From the NCBI GenBank assembly GCA_963772815.1, contig CAVYYV010000006.1, positions 620,001 to 684,000 of the forward strand: 64,000 nucleotides of DNA. Direction: 5' to 3'. The translations under genes were made by a program, and so were the position numbers. Positions 1 through 9,285 of the stretch are shown piece by piece (the first letter of the stretch is position 1; each line of letters opens with the position of its first letter). Source of the stretch: DATFFO01 sp963772815 (GTDB lineage Bacteria; Actinomycetota; Acidimicrobiia; Spongiisociales; ZC4RG35). The notes beneath the pieces are model-generated. The model had not been told where the DNA came from. It saw only the letters and a program-made list of their open reading frames with translations, and searched no databases.

Positions 1-695
1 TCCGGGGTCATCGGGAGCTGACCTATGTCTGGACCGATCTCGACGCCGACCCCGCCACACGCACCGTGCTGTTGCGGGCAGAGGGCCGGGCCTTTTCGGC
101 CGGCGGGGACTTCTCGCTCATCGAGGGGATGATGAACGACCCGACGACTCATCGCCGCACGCTGGGTGAGGCCCGAAACCTGGTCCGGAACGTGATCGAG
201 TGCTCGAAGCCGATCGTGTCGGCCATCAACGGACCGGCCGTGGGGGCGGGCCTGGCTGCCGCTCTCCTGGCCGACATACCCCTGGCGGGGAGGTCGGCCC
301 GAATCCTGGACGGGCACACAACACTCGGTGTCGCGGCCGGCGACCACGCCGTCGTGATCTGGCCCCTCTTGGTCGGGATGGCCAAGGCCAAGTACTACCT
401 GCTCACCAACGAGCCAATCGACGGCACCGAGGCGGAGCGTCTCGGGCTGGTGGCCAAGGTGGTGGAGGACGATGAGCTGCTCGGTGAGGCCCGGGCGATT
501 GCCCAACGGCTCGCCGCCGGCCCGGCCGAGGCTCTGTCGTGGACCAAGCACACCCTCAATCACTGGCTCAGGGCGGCCTATCCGGCCTTCGACGCCTCGA
601 TAGCCTACGAGTTCCTGGGCTTCCTGGGACCTGACGCTCCGGAGGGGCTGGCGGCGGTGCGTGAGAAACGGCCTCCCCGATTCGGTCCTTCCTGA
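1..695 (+). CDS. Enoyl-CoA hydratase/isomerase family protein (5' end missing)
   Basis: Crotonase-fold enzyme acting on acyl-CoA thioesters in the cytoplasm. The reading frame is open from base 3 to the window edge, so the gene starts upstream; the GTG at 66 is internal. Family landmarks are AFSAGGDF (first oxyanion-hole region) and INGPAVGAGLAAALLADIPL (second oxyanion segment), followed by the usual helical C-terminus. The conserved glycine-rich segment after the first oxyanion region is normal, so the protein should be active. The stop at 693-695 is followed at once by purF, which has no metabolic link to it. The exact substrate cannot be told from the sequence. Confidence 0.85.
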   Translation, partial: RGHRELTYVWTDLDADPATRTVLLRAEGRAFSAGGDFSLIEGMMNDPTTHRRTLGEARNLVRNVIECSKPIVSAINGPAVGAGLAAALLADIPLAGRSARILDGHTTLGVAAGDHAVVIWPLLVGMAKAKYYLLTNEPIDGTEAERLGLVAKVVEDDELLGEARAIAQRLAAGPAEALSWTKHTLNHWLRAAYPAFDASIAYEFLGFLGPDAPEGLAAVREKRPPRFGPS

Positions 696-747
696 TCGGT
701 CGATCGCATTGTGTGAGGAGTCGTGGCCGCCTCCCTACCATGGCGGC

Positions 748-2154
748 GTGAGCGACCCAGCCACCGGCGAGGCTTGTGGGATCTTCGGTACCTACGCCCC
801 CTACCAGCGTGTGGCGCCGCTCATCTACTTCGGGCTCTTCGCGCTCCAGCACCGGGGTCAGGAATCGGCCGGCATCGCCACGTCGGACGGGCGGACTCTG
901 ACGATCTTCAAGGACATGGGGCTCGTGTCCCAGGTCTTCGATGAAGCCAACCTCGCCGCCCTCGACGGGCATCTGGGAATCGGCCACACCCGCTACTCGA
1001 CCACCGGCTCATCGCTCTGGGCCAACGCTCAGCCCATCCACCGCCAGGTCGGTAACACATCGGTCGCCCTGGCCCACAACGGGAACCTGACTAACACCGC
1101 CGCTCTGGCCGATTCGCTCGGCTGTGGTGAGGCGACCAGTGACTCGGCCCTCATGGTCGAGGCGATCGCCCGACACATCGACGATGAGCGTTCCGACGGC
1201 AGGGGCTTGGAACTGGCCATGCAGGAGGTGCTCCCCACCTTCGAGGGAGCTTTTTCACTCGTGGTGATGGACCAGGGCAGGGTGGTGGGGGTGAGAGACC
1301 CCTACGGTTTCCGGCCCCTGTGCCTGGGCGAGCTCCCGGACGGCGGCTGGGTGGTGGCCTCGGAAACCGCCGCCCTCGACCTGGTCGGCGCCCGGTTCCT
1401 GCGCGAGGTGGAGCCCGGAGAGATGGTGATCATCGACGCCAACGGAGTGCGGTCGATGCGGCCCTTCTCCTTCACGGAGCCTTCTTTGTGCGTATTCGAG
1501 TATGTCTACTTCGCCCGCCCGGACAGTCGCCTTCACGGCCAGACGGTCCATGCGGCCCGCCGCCGCATGGGCACCATCCTGGCCCAAGAGCACCCGGCCA
1601 CGGCCGATGTGGTCGTGCCGGTCCCGGAGTCGGGGATCCCGGCCGCCCAGGGCTTCAGCCAGGCATCAGGCATTCCTTACGCCGACGGGCTGGTCAAGAA
1701 CCGCTACGTGGGTCGCACCTTCATCGAGCCGAGCCAGTTGATGCGAGACCGTGGGATCCGGCTCAAGCTCAACCCGATCCCCGAGACTCTGGCGGGAAAG
1801 AAGGTGGTCCTGGTCGACGATTCCATCGTTCGCGGATCCACCACCCGTCAGCTGGTGGCGATGGTGCGTCAGGCCGGCGCGTCCGAGGTTCACCTGCGCG
1901 TATCGTCACCCCCTTATCGCTGGCCTTGCTTCTACGGGATGGACACCTCCGACCACGCCACCCTCATCGCCGCCACCAAGAGCGTCGAGGAGATCCGCCA
2001 ACACCTCAACGCCGATTCCCTGGGATATCTGTCGTTGCCGGGCCTGTTGGCCGCTACCGAAGCCAGCGGGTTCTGCACCGCTTGCCTGTCAGGCGACTAC
2101 CCGACGCCGGTGGAGGTGGCCCCGACCAAGTTCCTGCTCGAAGCCGGCCGATGA
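748..2154 (+). CDS. purF: Amidophosphoribosyltransferase PurF
   Basis: Catalyses the first committed step of purine synthesis, making 5-phosphoribosylamine from PRPP and glutamine. I chose the GTG at 748 because it leaves a 9-residue propeptide before Cys10 of EACGIFG, the N-terminal nucleophile exposed by processing; the frame is open upstream to 661 but that extension is not conserved in type. The N-terminal Ntn glutaminase domain contains LQHRGQESAG and HTRYSTTG. The phosphoribosyltransferase domain carries the PRPP loop VVLVDDSIVRGST. C-terminal cysteines (FCTACLSGDYP) resemble the iron-sulfur-cluster type of PurF. About 468 residues, normal length. Overlaps purM by 4 bases, so the two are probably translated together. 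Confidence 0.96.
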   Translation: MSDPATGEACGIFGTYAPYQRVAPLIYFGLFALQHRGQESAGIATSDGRTLTIFKDMGLVSQVFDEANLAALDGHLGIGHTRYSTTGSSLWANAQPIHRQVGNTSVALAHNGNLTNTAALADSLGCGEATSDSALMVEAIARHIDDERSDGRGLELAMQEVLPTFEGAFSLVVMDQGRVVGVRDPYGFRPLCLGELPDGGWVVASETAALDLVGARFLREVEPGEMVIIDANGVRSMRPFSFTEPSLCVFEYVYFARPDSRLHGQTVHAARRRMGTILAQEHPATADVVVPVPESGIPAAQGFSQASGIPYADGLVKNRYVGRTFIEPSQLMRDRGIRLKLNPIPETLAGKKVVLVDDSIVRGSTTRQLVAMVRQAGASEVHLRVSSPPYRWPCFYGMDTSDHATLIAATKSVEEIRQHLNADSLGYLSLPGLLAATEASGFCTACLSGDYPTPVEVAPTKFLLEAGR

Positions 2155-3140
2155 GCCAGACCTACCGGGCCGCAGGCGTTGACCTGGCCGGTGCCGATGC
2201 CCACGTGGCGCGGATCGCGTCGCTGGTCACGTCCACCTGGGGAGACGCCGTCCAGGGTGGATTCGGTGGCTTCGCCGCCGGAGTCGAGCTGCCCCGGGGC
2301 TATGAACACCCCGTGCTGATGCTGTCCACCGACGGCGTGGGGACCAAACTCGAACTGGCCCGCCGGAGCGGAATCTGGGCCGGTGTAGGCCATGACCTGG
2401 TCGCCATGTGCGTCGACGACCTGGTCGTCAGTGGCGCCCGGCCCCTGGCGATGGTGGACTACATGGCGGTGGGGTCACTGCAACCGGAACGGGACACGGC
2501 GGTGGTCGCCTCGGTGGCCGAAGCCTGTCGCCTGGCGGGCTGCGCCCTGGTGGGTGGAGAGACGGCCGAGCATCCCGGAGTGATGGAGACCGACGCCATC
2601 GACCTGGCCGGTGCCGCACTGGGAGTGGTCGAGAGGGATGGTCGTCTCGGGCCGCACCTGGTGGCGCCGGGGGACCTGATCGTCGGGCTCCGCAGCCCCA
2701 ACCTCCGCTCCAACGGATTCTCCCTGGTGAGGAAGGCGTTCGAGGCGGACGATCTCGACGGGCCATTCCCCGGGGAGTCGGAGACTCTGGGCCAGGTCCT
2801 GCTGCGTCCCTCGGTCATCTACGCCCCGGTGGTGCTGGAGGCGATGGCGACCGGTGGGATGCATGCCGCAGCACACATAACCGGGGGTGGCCTCGAGGCA
2901 AACCTGGCACGGTCGATTCCGCCCGGGATGCGAGCCGTGGTGGATCACTGGTCGTGGGAGTGGCCCACGGTCTTCGCCGAAGTACAGCGACGCGGAGGAA
3001 CCTCCGTGGCCGAGATGCGCAGCACCTTCAACCTCGGGATCGGCTTCTGTCTAATCGTGGAGCCTGAGCGCTTGACCGATGTGAACCAGGCCACCGCACC
3101 GCACTCCCCTCAGGTGATCGGACGCATCGAGACCGACTGA
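2151..3140 (+). CDS. purM: Phosphoribosylformylglycinamidine cyclo-ligase PurM
   Basis: ATP-dependent closure of the imidazole ring, forming AIR from FGAM, the fifth step of purine synthesis. The start ATG overlaps the purF stop as ATGA. The 329-residue product has the AIR-synthase marks: LSTDGVGTKLELA near residue 60, GHDLVAMCVDDLVVSGARPLAMVDY, GGETAEHPGVM, and later HITGGGLEANLARSIPPG. It is a little shorter than the usual 340-350 residues. The frame continues far upstream (to 1320) inside purF, but that is a shadow. With purF it forms a two-gene purine operon. Confidence 0.96.
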   Translation: MSQTYRAAGVDLAGADAHVARIASLVTSTWGDAVQGGFGGFAAGVELPRGYEHPVLMLSTDGVGTKLELARRSGIWAGVGHDLVAMCVDDLVVSGARPLAMVDYMAVGSLQPERDTAVVASVAEACRLAGCALVGGETAEHPGVMETDAIDLAGAALGVVERDGRLGPHLVAPGDLIVGLRSPNLRSNGFSLVRKAFEADDLDGPFPGESETLGQVLLRPSVIYAPVVLEAMATGGMHAAAHITGGGLEANLARSIPPGMRAVVDHWSWEWPTVFAEVQRRGGTSVAEMRSTFNLGIGFCLIVEPERLTDVNQATAPHSPQVIGRIETD

Positions 3141-3168
3141 AACCGGGGAGGATTCCTAGCATCACATC

Positions 3169-3339
3169 ATGCGGATCCTGTTCCGGTTTCTGCTGGTGGT
3201 GCTGGTCGCACTGGTTGTGCTGATAGTGATTGGCCCGATGATGCCCCAGGGTTCCCTGTTCCACGACATGAGCCACGCCGTAGCCCGAGCGCTTCACCTG
3301 TCCTGGCTGGGCCCCTTCGGGGTGACGCTGGTCCGATGA
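3169..3339 (+). CDS. Small single-span membrane protein, unknown function
   Basis: A 56-residue frame that begins 28 bases after purM. Residues 4-22 (LFRFLLVVLVALVVLIVIG) form one strong transmembrane helix after two basic residues, followed by a short tail ending GPFGVTLVR. I do not recognise a family. The 3' end overlaps the convergent adenine deaminase gene by 46 bases, which lowers confidence, although this genome tolerates convergent overlaps. No clear ribosome binding site; the sequence upstream (GGGGAGGATTCCTAGC) has a weak GGAGGA about 12 bases before the ATG. Confidence 0.42.
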   Translation: MRILFRFLLVVLVALVVLIVIGPMMPQGSLFHDMSHAVARALHLSWLGPFGVTLVR

Positions 3340-4349
3340 TCGGACCCGCCGGCCAGCTCGGCCTCGATCCTGGAAAGGTGGCGATCCTTACCATCCCGGT
3401 CGAGGAACGAGGCCTCGATCGAGTTGGCCGCCAGCCGGGCAAGGGTGTCCAATTCCAGGCCCAGCTCCTGTGCCGCCGCGGCGAAGTTGTCTCCCAGATA
3501 ACCCCCGAAGTAGGCCGGGTCGTCCGAATTGATGGTGACCATCAGGCCCGACTCGAGCAGTTCGGGCAACGGATGGACGGCGATGTGATCCACCACCCTC
3601 AATGAGACATTGGACAGGGGGCAAACGGTGAGGGGGATCTGGTCCCGTTGCAGACGGGCCAGCACCTCCTGGTCCTCCAGGCAGCGGACACCGTGGTCGA
3701 TCCGCTCCGCCCCGAGCACGTCCAACGCCCCGGATATGTACGAGGGTGGGCCTTCCTCGCCGGCATGTGCCACGGCGCGCAACCCCAGAGTGCGGGCCCG
3801 GTCAAAGGCAGCCTCGAACAGCTCCGGAGGGTTGCCCACTTCACTCGAGTCGAGACCCACCGCCACCACCCCCTCCAGGTGCTCCTCAGCAGCGGCGACG
3901 GTGTCGAGAGCGTCCTGACCTGACAGGTGCCGGAGGAAGCACATGATCAGGTCGGCGGTAATGCCGTGTACGCGACGGGCATCGGCCATGGCATCGCGGA
4001 AGCCTGCCATGAAGACCCCGAAGTCGACGCCCCGGGCGGTGTGGGCCTGGGGATCGAAGAATATCTCGACGTGGACCACCCCATCGGCGGCGGCACGATC
4101 GAGATACGCAGCCATGAGCTGGGCGAAGTCCTCCCGGGTGCGAAGGACTGCCGCCCCCCGGTAGTAGATGTCCAGGAACGACTGCAGGTTGATGAAGCGA
4201 TAGGCGGCCCGCACTGCATCGACGTCCGGGTAGGGCAAGTCGACACCGTTGCGCTCGGCCATGGCGAACATCATCTCCGGCTCCAGCGTCCCCTCGATGT
4301 GGAGGTGGAGCTCGGCTTTGGGAAGCCGGGTCAAGAGGGTTCCAATCAC
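3294..4349 (-). CDS. Adenine deaminase (adenosine-deaminase family)
   Basis: Zinc amidohydrolase-superfamily enzyme that deaminates adenine to hypoxanthine. The 351-residue protein has the metal ligands HLHIEG near residue 16, AHAGEEG near 195, the IDHGVR strand, and the catalytic SDDPAYFGGY. The SDDPAYFGG form, with FFDPQAHTARG and VGLDSSEVGNPPE, matches my memory of bacterial adenine deaminases (the Pseudomonas PA0148 type) rather than true adenosine deaminases, which usually have NTDDP or similar. Start is GTG at 4349, overlapping the stop of the upstream molybdenum subunit gene as GTGA. Last gene of a five-gene purine-degradation operon; its product hypoxanthine is a natural substrate of the preceding dehydrogenase. 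Confidence 0.88.
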   Translation of the reverse strand: MIGTLLTRLPKAELHLHIEGTLEPEMMFAMAERNGVDLPYPDVDAVRAAYRFINLQSFLDIYYRGAAVLRTREDFAQLMAAYLDRAAADGVVHVEIFFDPQAHTARGVDFGVFMAGFRDAMADARRVHGITADLIMCFLRHLSGQDALDTVAAAEEHLEGVVAVGLDSSEVGNPPELFEAAFDRARTLGLRAVAHAGEEGPPSYISGALDVLGAERIDHGVRCLEDQEVLARLQRDQIPLTVCPLSNVSLRVVDHIAVHPLPELLESGLMVTINSDDPAYFGGYLGDNFAAAAQELGLELDTLARLAANSIEASFLDRDGKDRHLSRIEAELAGGSDHRTSVTPKGPSQDR

Positions 4350-6577
4350 AGACCCTCTCCCAACGCGATGTCCTGGGGCCGGACGGGGACGCGATGCAGC
4401 GGGCGGCCGGTTGCGGCCCGGATGGCGGCGATCACCGCCGCCGTCGAAGAGATGGTGGGAGGCTCTCCCACCCCTTTGGCGCCGAAGGGTCCCCAGGATC
4501 CCTCCACTTCGATCAACAGAGCCTCGACCTCGGGGGCGTCGAGGATGGTCGGAAGCAGATAATCGGTGAAGGTGGCGTTACGCATCCTTCCTCCTTCCAT
4601 GACCAATTCTTCCATCACGGCCAGCCCTACGCCCTGCAGAATTCCGCCCTCGATCTGGCCCCGGACCGAATCGGGGTTGAGGGCCCGGCCGACGTCCTGG
4701 GCGGTATCGACCCGGACTACGCGCACCAGACCCAGTTCCGGGTCCACGTCCACCACGGCACGGTGGCCGGCAACGGCGAAATCGGCATGGAGCGTCCCCT
4801 GCCCGTCGGCGTTGGCTTGCTCGGTGGGCGGGTGACGGAATCGAGCCGTCTCCTCCCAACCCGCCCCAACCAGCTCATCCATCGGCACGACCAAATCCTC
4901 CCCTGACCAGACACCGTCGTCGTCGAGCCGGTCGCCGTCATGGTGCTGAAGGATCCGGGCCAGCAAGGTGGTGGCCGCCTGGTGCACCGCCCCTCCGGAC
5001 ACCTGGGTCTGTCTGGAAGCAGAGGTGGAGCCCGCCGGGCCGATCCGGGACGTGTCGACATGACGCACGCAAACCCGGGAGACGCCGAGCACCGAGCGGG
5101 CGATCTGGGCGAGGACGTTGACCAATCCCTGGCCGACCTCGACGGCGGCGGTCTCGATCACCACCCCTTCGCCTCCGAGGACGAGGCGAGCGTCGGCATA
5201 GTCGTCGAACCCCTCTGAGAACCCCAGGTTCTTGATGCCGAGGGCGTAGCCGACTCCACGCCGCAGGTGCCGTGGCTCGCTGGTGAGCCCGGTGCCACCG
5301 GGCATGGCCAGGGGATCGGCCCCCGGCTCGTCGCTCAGGAGAGGCATCGCCTCCAGTGAGTCGATCACCTCCCGAGTGGGTAGCGACGTGGTGATGATCT
5401 GTCCGGTGGTGGCAAGGGGGTCTCCGCGGCGAAGGAGGTTGCGGCGCCGCAGCTCGAGAGGGTCCATGTCGAGGCGTTCGGCCAGGCGGTCCATCTGGCT
5501 CTCGTGCGCAAAACAGACCTGGACGGCACCAAACCCGCGCATGGCTCCACAGGGTGGGTTGTTGGTCCTCACCCCGGCCCCGTCGACGGCTACCGAGTCG
5601 CACCGGTAGGGGCCGACGGCGAAGTAGCAGGCGTTGCCGAGGACGGCGCCGGTGGTGGAGGCATAAGCGCCTCCGTCGAGGAGGATACGGGCCGTGACCC
5701 GCACCAGACGACCCTCCTCGTCGGCCTCGTGCCGATACCACATGCGAGCCGGGTGGCGGTGGACGTGGCCGGTGAAGGACTCAGCCCGGTGATAGACCAT
5801 CTTGACCGGGCGAGAGGTGTGCAGCGCCAGTAGGCACAGGTGGATGTGCAGGTTCAGGTCCTCCCGGGCCCCGAAAGCGCCCCCGACTCCGACCGGGTGG
5901 GCCCTGACCTGACCGGGGCGGAGGCCGAGGCTGGCCACGACCTGCTCCTGGTCGGCGTGCACGAACTGACTGGTTGCGTACAGGTCGACCCCGCCCTCCC
6001 CGTCCGGGACGGCCAGTCCCGCCTCAGTCCCCAATGGGGCCTGATCCTGCATACCGATCTCGTAGAAGCCCTCCACGACCACCGACCCCCCAGCCTCCTG
6101 ATCTCCCCGCCGTATCCGCACCCGGCGGAAAACCTCATCGCGCGCATCCGCCTGCTCTGGATCCACCGAGGCTTCGATGTCCTCGTAGTCGACCGCCACG
6201 GCCGCTGCGGCCCGACGCGCCGTCATCTCATCCTCGGCAGCCACCACGGCCACTGGCTCTCCCCAGTAGCGAATCTCGTCGTGGGCCAACACCGGCTGAT
6301 CGACAAGCTCGAGACCGAACATCGCCCGGCCCGGAACGTCGTCGTGAGTGAGAACCGCATGCACTCCACCCATGACCAGGGCGGGGGCAAGGTCGATGGA
6401 CCGGATCCTGGCCCGGGGATGGGGACTGCGCACCGTGGCACCCCACAACATGCCCTCGGCCGTCAGGTCCTGGGCATAGGCGAACCGGCCCTGGAGCTTG
6501 GAGACACCGTCGGGGCGGATCGGGGACTCACCCACCCCGCCGGGAGTTGTCGTCCTGGAAGGGGTGCGGGTGGTCAA
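4346..6577 (-). CDS. Xanthine dehydrogenase family, molybdopterin-binding subunit
   Basis: Catalytic large subunit of a three-subunit molybdenum hydroxylase. Residues visible: VGGAFGAREDLNLH (Moco-binding loop), NPPCGAMRGFGAVQ, VEVGQGLVNVLAQIAR, and the catalytic glutamate in GAKGVGEPPT near the C-terminus. At 743 residues it is typical for the family. The start is TTG, overlapping the stop of the iron-sulfur subunit gene (TTGA), so translation is probably coupled. Flanking adenine deaminase and 8-oxoguanine deaminase genes make hypoxanthine/xanthine or 8-oxopurines the likely substrates; the sequence alone does not exclude another N-heterocycle. Confidence 0.9.
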   Translation of the reverse strand: MTTRTPSRTTTPGGVGESPIRPDGVSKLQGRFAYAQDLTAEGMLWGATVRSPHPRARIRSIDLAPALVMGGVHAVLTHDDVPGRAMFGLELVDQPVLAHDEIRYWGEPVAVVAAEDEMTARRAAAAVAVDYEDIEASVDPEQADARDEVFRRVRIRRGDQEAGGSVVVEGFYEIGMQDQAPLGTEAGLAVPDGEGGVDLYATSQFVHADQEQVVASLGLRPGQVRAHPVGVGGAFGAREDLNLHIHLCLLALHTSRPVKMVYHRAESFTGHVHRHPARMWYRHEADEEGRLVRVTARILLDGGAYASTTGAVLGNACYFAVGPYRCDSVAVDGAGVRTNNPPCGAMRGFGAVQVCFAHESQMDRLAERLDMDPLELRRRNLLRRGDPLATTGQIITTSLPTREVIDSLEAMPLLSDEPGADPLAMPGGTGLTSEPRHLRRGVGYALGIKNLGFSEGFDDYADARLVLGGEGVVIETAAVEVGQGLVNVLAQIARSVLGVSRVCVRHVDTSRIGPAGSTSASRQTQVSGGAVHQAATTLLARILQHHDGDRLDDDGVWSGEDLVVPMDELVGAGWEETARFRHPPTEQANADGQGTLHADFAVAGHRAVVDVDPELGLVRVVRVDTAQDVGRALNPDSVRGQIEGGILQGVGLAVMEELVMEGGRMRNATFTDYLLPTILDAPEVEALLIEVEGSWGPFGAKGVGEPPTISSTAAVIAAIRAATGRPLHRVPVRPQDIALGEGL

Positions 6578-7038
6578 ATCGGCTCCCCCGCCGCCAGGTC
6601 CTCGAACCCTCGCAAGATGGCCCCGTACCCGGTGCAGCGACAGATGTTGCCCGCCAGAGCCTCCTTGATCTCATGACGGCTCGGGTGTGGGTTGCGTCGG
6701 AAGAGGTCGACGGCCGCCACGACGATGCCCGGGGTGCAGAAGCCGCACTGAACAGCGCCGGCCTGGCTCATCGTGACCTGGACGGGATGGAGGGCGGCAT
6801 CGGAACCGAGGCCCTCCACCGTGGTGACCTCCGACCCCGCCACGTCGGCTCCGAGCACCAGACAGGCACAGACGAGCTCGCCGTCGAGCATCACCGAGCA
6901 TGAGCCGCACTCGCCCTGCTCACAGGCGTTCTTCGAGCCGAACAGCTCGAGCTGATCCCTCAGGACGTCGAGCAGACTGACCGGGTGGTCGATGTTGAAC
7001 GTCGTGTCGACGCCGTTGAGGCTGAAAATCACCGTCAT
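6574..7038 (-). CDS. Xanthine dehydrogenase family, [2Fe-2S] subunit
   Basis: Small electron-transfer subunit of the molybdenum hydroxylase. The 154-residue protein has the plant-type ferredoxin cluster (CEQGECGSCSVMLDGELVCAC) in the first half and the second, helical [2Fe-2S] cluster (QCGFCTPG ... CRCTGY) in the second half, all eight cysteines present. Start is the ATG at 7038 (MTVIFSLNG), overlapping the FAD subunit stop by 4 bases; the longer frame upstream lies inside the FAD subunit gene and is not real. Electrons pass from Moco through the two clusters to FAD. Confidence 0.93.
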   Translation of the reverse strand: MTVIFSLNGVDTTFNIDHPVSLLDVLRDQLELFGSKNACEQGECGSCSVMLDGELVCACLVLGADVAGSEVTTVEGLGSDAALHPVQVTMSQAGAVQCGFCTPGIVVAAVDLFRRNPHPSRHEIKEALAGNICRCTGYGAILRGFEDLAAGEPI

Positions 7039-7841
7039 CGGGCCTCGCCGGCCAAACACCGCTCCAGCAAACGGCGGGCCAGGACTCCGGATGCGTGGCG
7101 TCGATACGACTCGGTGGAACGGTGGTCGGTGATGGGCCGCACTTCTTCGGCGACCAGCCGGGCGAACTCGTCGAGCGCCGCCTCCGACGGGGTCGGCTCG
7201 GCGCTGATCATGCTCTCGGCCCGTCGCGCCCGCATCGGGGTGGGCGCCACCGACCCCAGCGCCACGGTGGTGGTGTCGTCGGAGTCCCGGGTCACCACAC
7301 AACAGACAGTGGATATGACCATGGCATTGCGCATCCCGACCTTCCCGAATTCCTGACGCTCCGGAAGGCGTTCCGGCAACACGACGGCGGCGACCAACTC
7401 GTCCACGCGGCGATCCGTCTTCTTGACGCCGGTGAAGAACAGATCCCAGGGGACCAAACGGGATCCGTCAGTGGAGACGAGCTCGATCAAGGCGTCGGTG
7501 GCGGCCAGGAAGGGAAGCCCGTCTCCGGCTGGGCTGGCCGTGGCGACGTTGCCCCCCAGGGTCCCGGCGTTGCGGATCTGGGGCGACCCCACGGTGCGGG
7601 CAGCCTGCGCCAGCCCTCGCGGCGCCTCGCCCTCCAGCCGGCGCCAGGTGACCCCTGCGCCGATCCGGCTTCCTTCCCACAGCCCGAGCTCTTCCACCCG
7701 CCGCAAGGCCAGGACCTCCTCAGGGGACACATACCCGTAGTTGATTTCGACCATCAGATCTGTGCCACCGGCCAACGGAGTGACACCCTCGGCCATCAAG
7801 TCAACAGCCTCGCTCAAGCACCTCGGGTGGTGAATTCGCAT
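7035..7841 (-). CDS. Xanthine dehydrogenase family, FAD-binding subunit
   Basis: Medium subunit that binds FAD and passes electrons to the final acceptor. The 268-residue protein shows the FAD-loop VTPLAGGTDLMVEI near residue 20 and IRNAGTLGGNVATASPAGD near residue 95, both diagnostic of the CO-dehydrogenase flavoprotein family. I placed the start at ATG 7841 (MRIHHPRCLSEAV), 19 bases after the preceding gene; the frame could extend to 7919 but would then overlap the 8-oxoguanine deaminase. Second gene of the operon. Confidence 0.9.
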   Translation of the reverse strand: MRIHHPRCLSEAVDLMAEGVTPLAGGTDLMVEINYGYVSPEEVLALRRVEELGLWEGSRIGAGVTWRRLEGEAPRGLAQAARTVGSPQIRNAGTLGGNVATASPAGDGLPFLAATDALIELVSTDGSRLVPWDLFFTGVKKTDRRVDELVAAVVLPERLPERQEFGKVGMRNAMVISTVCCVVTRDSDDTTTVALGSVAPTPMRARRAESMISAEPTPSEAALDEFARLVAEEVRPITDHRSTESYRRHASGVLARRLLERCLAGEAR

Positions 7842-7860
7842 CGGCTCAGAATGTAGTGAG

Positions 7861-9222
7861 CTATCCGCCAAAAAGGACCCCGGCGAGCTCGTTGTGGCGT
7901 CGAACGATCTCCCTCTCATCCAAACCGACCAGCCGACCGTCGCGGACCACCCTGCGGCCAGCCACCCAGGAATGTGCTACCCGCGTTGGTGAGCAGAACA
8001 CCAAAGCAGCCACGGGGTCGTGACGAGCACCGGCGTAACCGATCTGGTCCAGGTCGAAGGCCACGACGTCGGCTGCCTTGCCGGGCACCAGTTGGCCGAT
8101 GTCCTCTCGCCCTAGCACGAGAGCACCCCCGACGGTGGCCATCTCCAACGCTGCCCGGGCAGACATCTGCTCGCCCTCACCCATCGCCGGGGCCACCGCC
8201 AGGCGAGCCAGGAGCATGGCCTGGCGAGCCTCGGCCAGAAGATGGGAGGAATCGTTGGAGGCGGAACCGTCGACGCCCAACCCGACCCTGACACCGGCAG
8301 CGAGGTAAGAAGTGATGGGAGCCACTCCCGAAGCGAGTCGCATGTTCGATGTCGGACAGTGCGCGACGCCTGTGCCGGCACGGGCCAACGCATCGACTTC
8401 GTCGGGCGACACGTGAACGGCGTGCGCATACCACACGTCTGGGCCCTCCCAACCCAGATCGCACACGTAGTCCACGGGCCGCGACCCGAAGTTCGCCCCA
8501 CAGAACTCCTCCTCGTCGGCCGTCTCGGCCAGATGGGTGTGGAGCCCCACTCCTAGGTCCCGCGCCAACTCGGCGGTGCGTCTCATCAGCTCCGGAGTGA
8601 CCGAAAAGGGCGAACATGGAGCGAGCACCACCCGCGTCATAGCCCCGGGGGACGGATCGTGATGACGCTCCACGACCCTCTGACAGTCCTCGAGAACCGC
8701 TCCTTCGTCCTCGACCAGGGAATCGGGGGGCAGGCCGCCCTCGGATTCGCCCAGGCTCATCGATCCCCGGGACACGTGGAAACGGATCCCAACCACCCCT
8801 GCCCCCTCGATCTGGTCGTCGACCCTGGATCCGTTTGGCCACAGGTACTGATGATCGAAGGCGGTCGTGCAGCCACTCAGCGCCAGCTCGGCCAGACCGG
8901 TGGTGGTGGCCACTCGGACATGGTCGGGAGTCAGTCCCGCCCAGACGGGATAGAGGGTGGTGAGCCAATCGAACAGGCCGGAATCCTGAGCGCCGGGAAA
9001 GGCGCGGGTAAGCGTCTGGAACAGGTGGTGGTGGGTGTTGACCAGGCCGGGCATCACTACGTGTCCCTTGAGATCGACCACCTCGTCGGCGGTGGTCGGA
9101 AGCTCGGCGGTCGGTCCCACCTGGTCGATCCAACCGTCCCGGGCGAAAAGGCCACCATCGGCAATCTCGTCGCCATCCACGGTCACCAGGCACTCGGCAT
9201 GTTGCAGAAGCAGCGTCGTCAT
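7861..9222 (-). CDS. 8-oxoguanine deaminase (amidohydrolase family)
   Basis: Cytoplasmic metal-dependent amidohydrolase expected to convert 8-oxoguanine to uric acid. The 453-residue product begins MTTLLLQHAECLV (ATG 9222). Metal ligands appear as PGLVNTHHH near residue 65, HTHLAE near 235, and GVDGSASND near 320. The stretches TLTRAFPGAQDSGLFDWL, LYPVWAGLTP, RGSMSLGESEGGLPP and APCSPFSVTPELM strongly resemble the characterised Pseudomonas PA0142 enzyme as I remember it. First gene of the minus-strand operon, divergent from the DUF6986 gene with 63 bases between. Product urate and the neighbouring dehydrogenase fit a purine-degradation role. Confidence 0.87.
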   Translation of the reverse strand: MTTLLLQHAECLVTVDGDEIADGGLFARDGWIDQVGPTAELPTTADEVVDLKGHVVMPGLVNTHHHLFQTLTRAFPGAQDSGLFDWLTTLYPVWAGLTPDHVRVATTTGLAELALSGCTTAFDHQYLWPNGSRVDDQIEGAGVVGIRFHVSRGSMSLGESEGGLPPDSLVEDEGAVLEDCQRVVERHHDPSPGAMTRVVLAPCSPFSVTPELMRRTAELARDLGVGLHTHLAETADEEEFCGANFGSRPVDYVCDLGWEGPDVWYAHAVHVSPDEVDALARAGTGVAHCPTSNMRLASGVAPITSYLAAGVRVGLGVDGSASNDSSHLLAEARQAMLLARLAVAPAMGEGEQMSARAALEMATVGGALVLGREDIGQLVPGKAADVVAFDLDQIGYAGARHDPVAALVFCSPTRVAHSWVAGRRVVRDGRLVGLDEREIVRRHNELAGVLFGG

Positions 9223-9285
9223 CAGGGCTGACGCTAACCGGCCCGACCTCCAGAGCACCTACAGTCGCAAACGTATCTAGGAAGG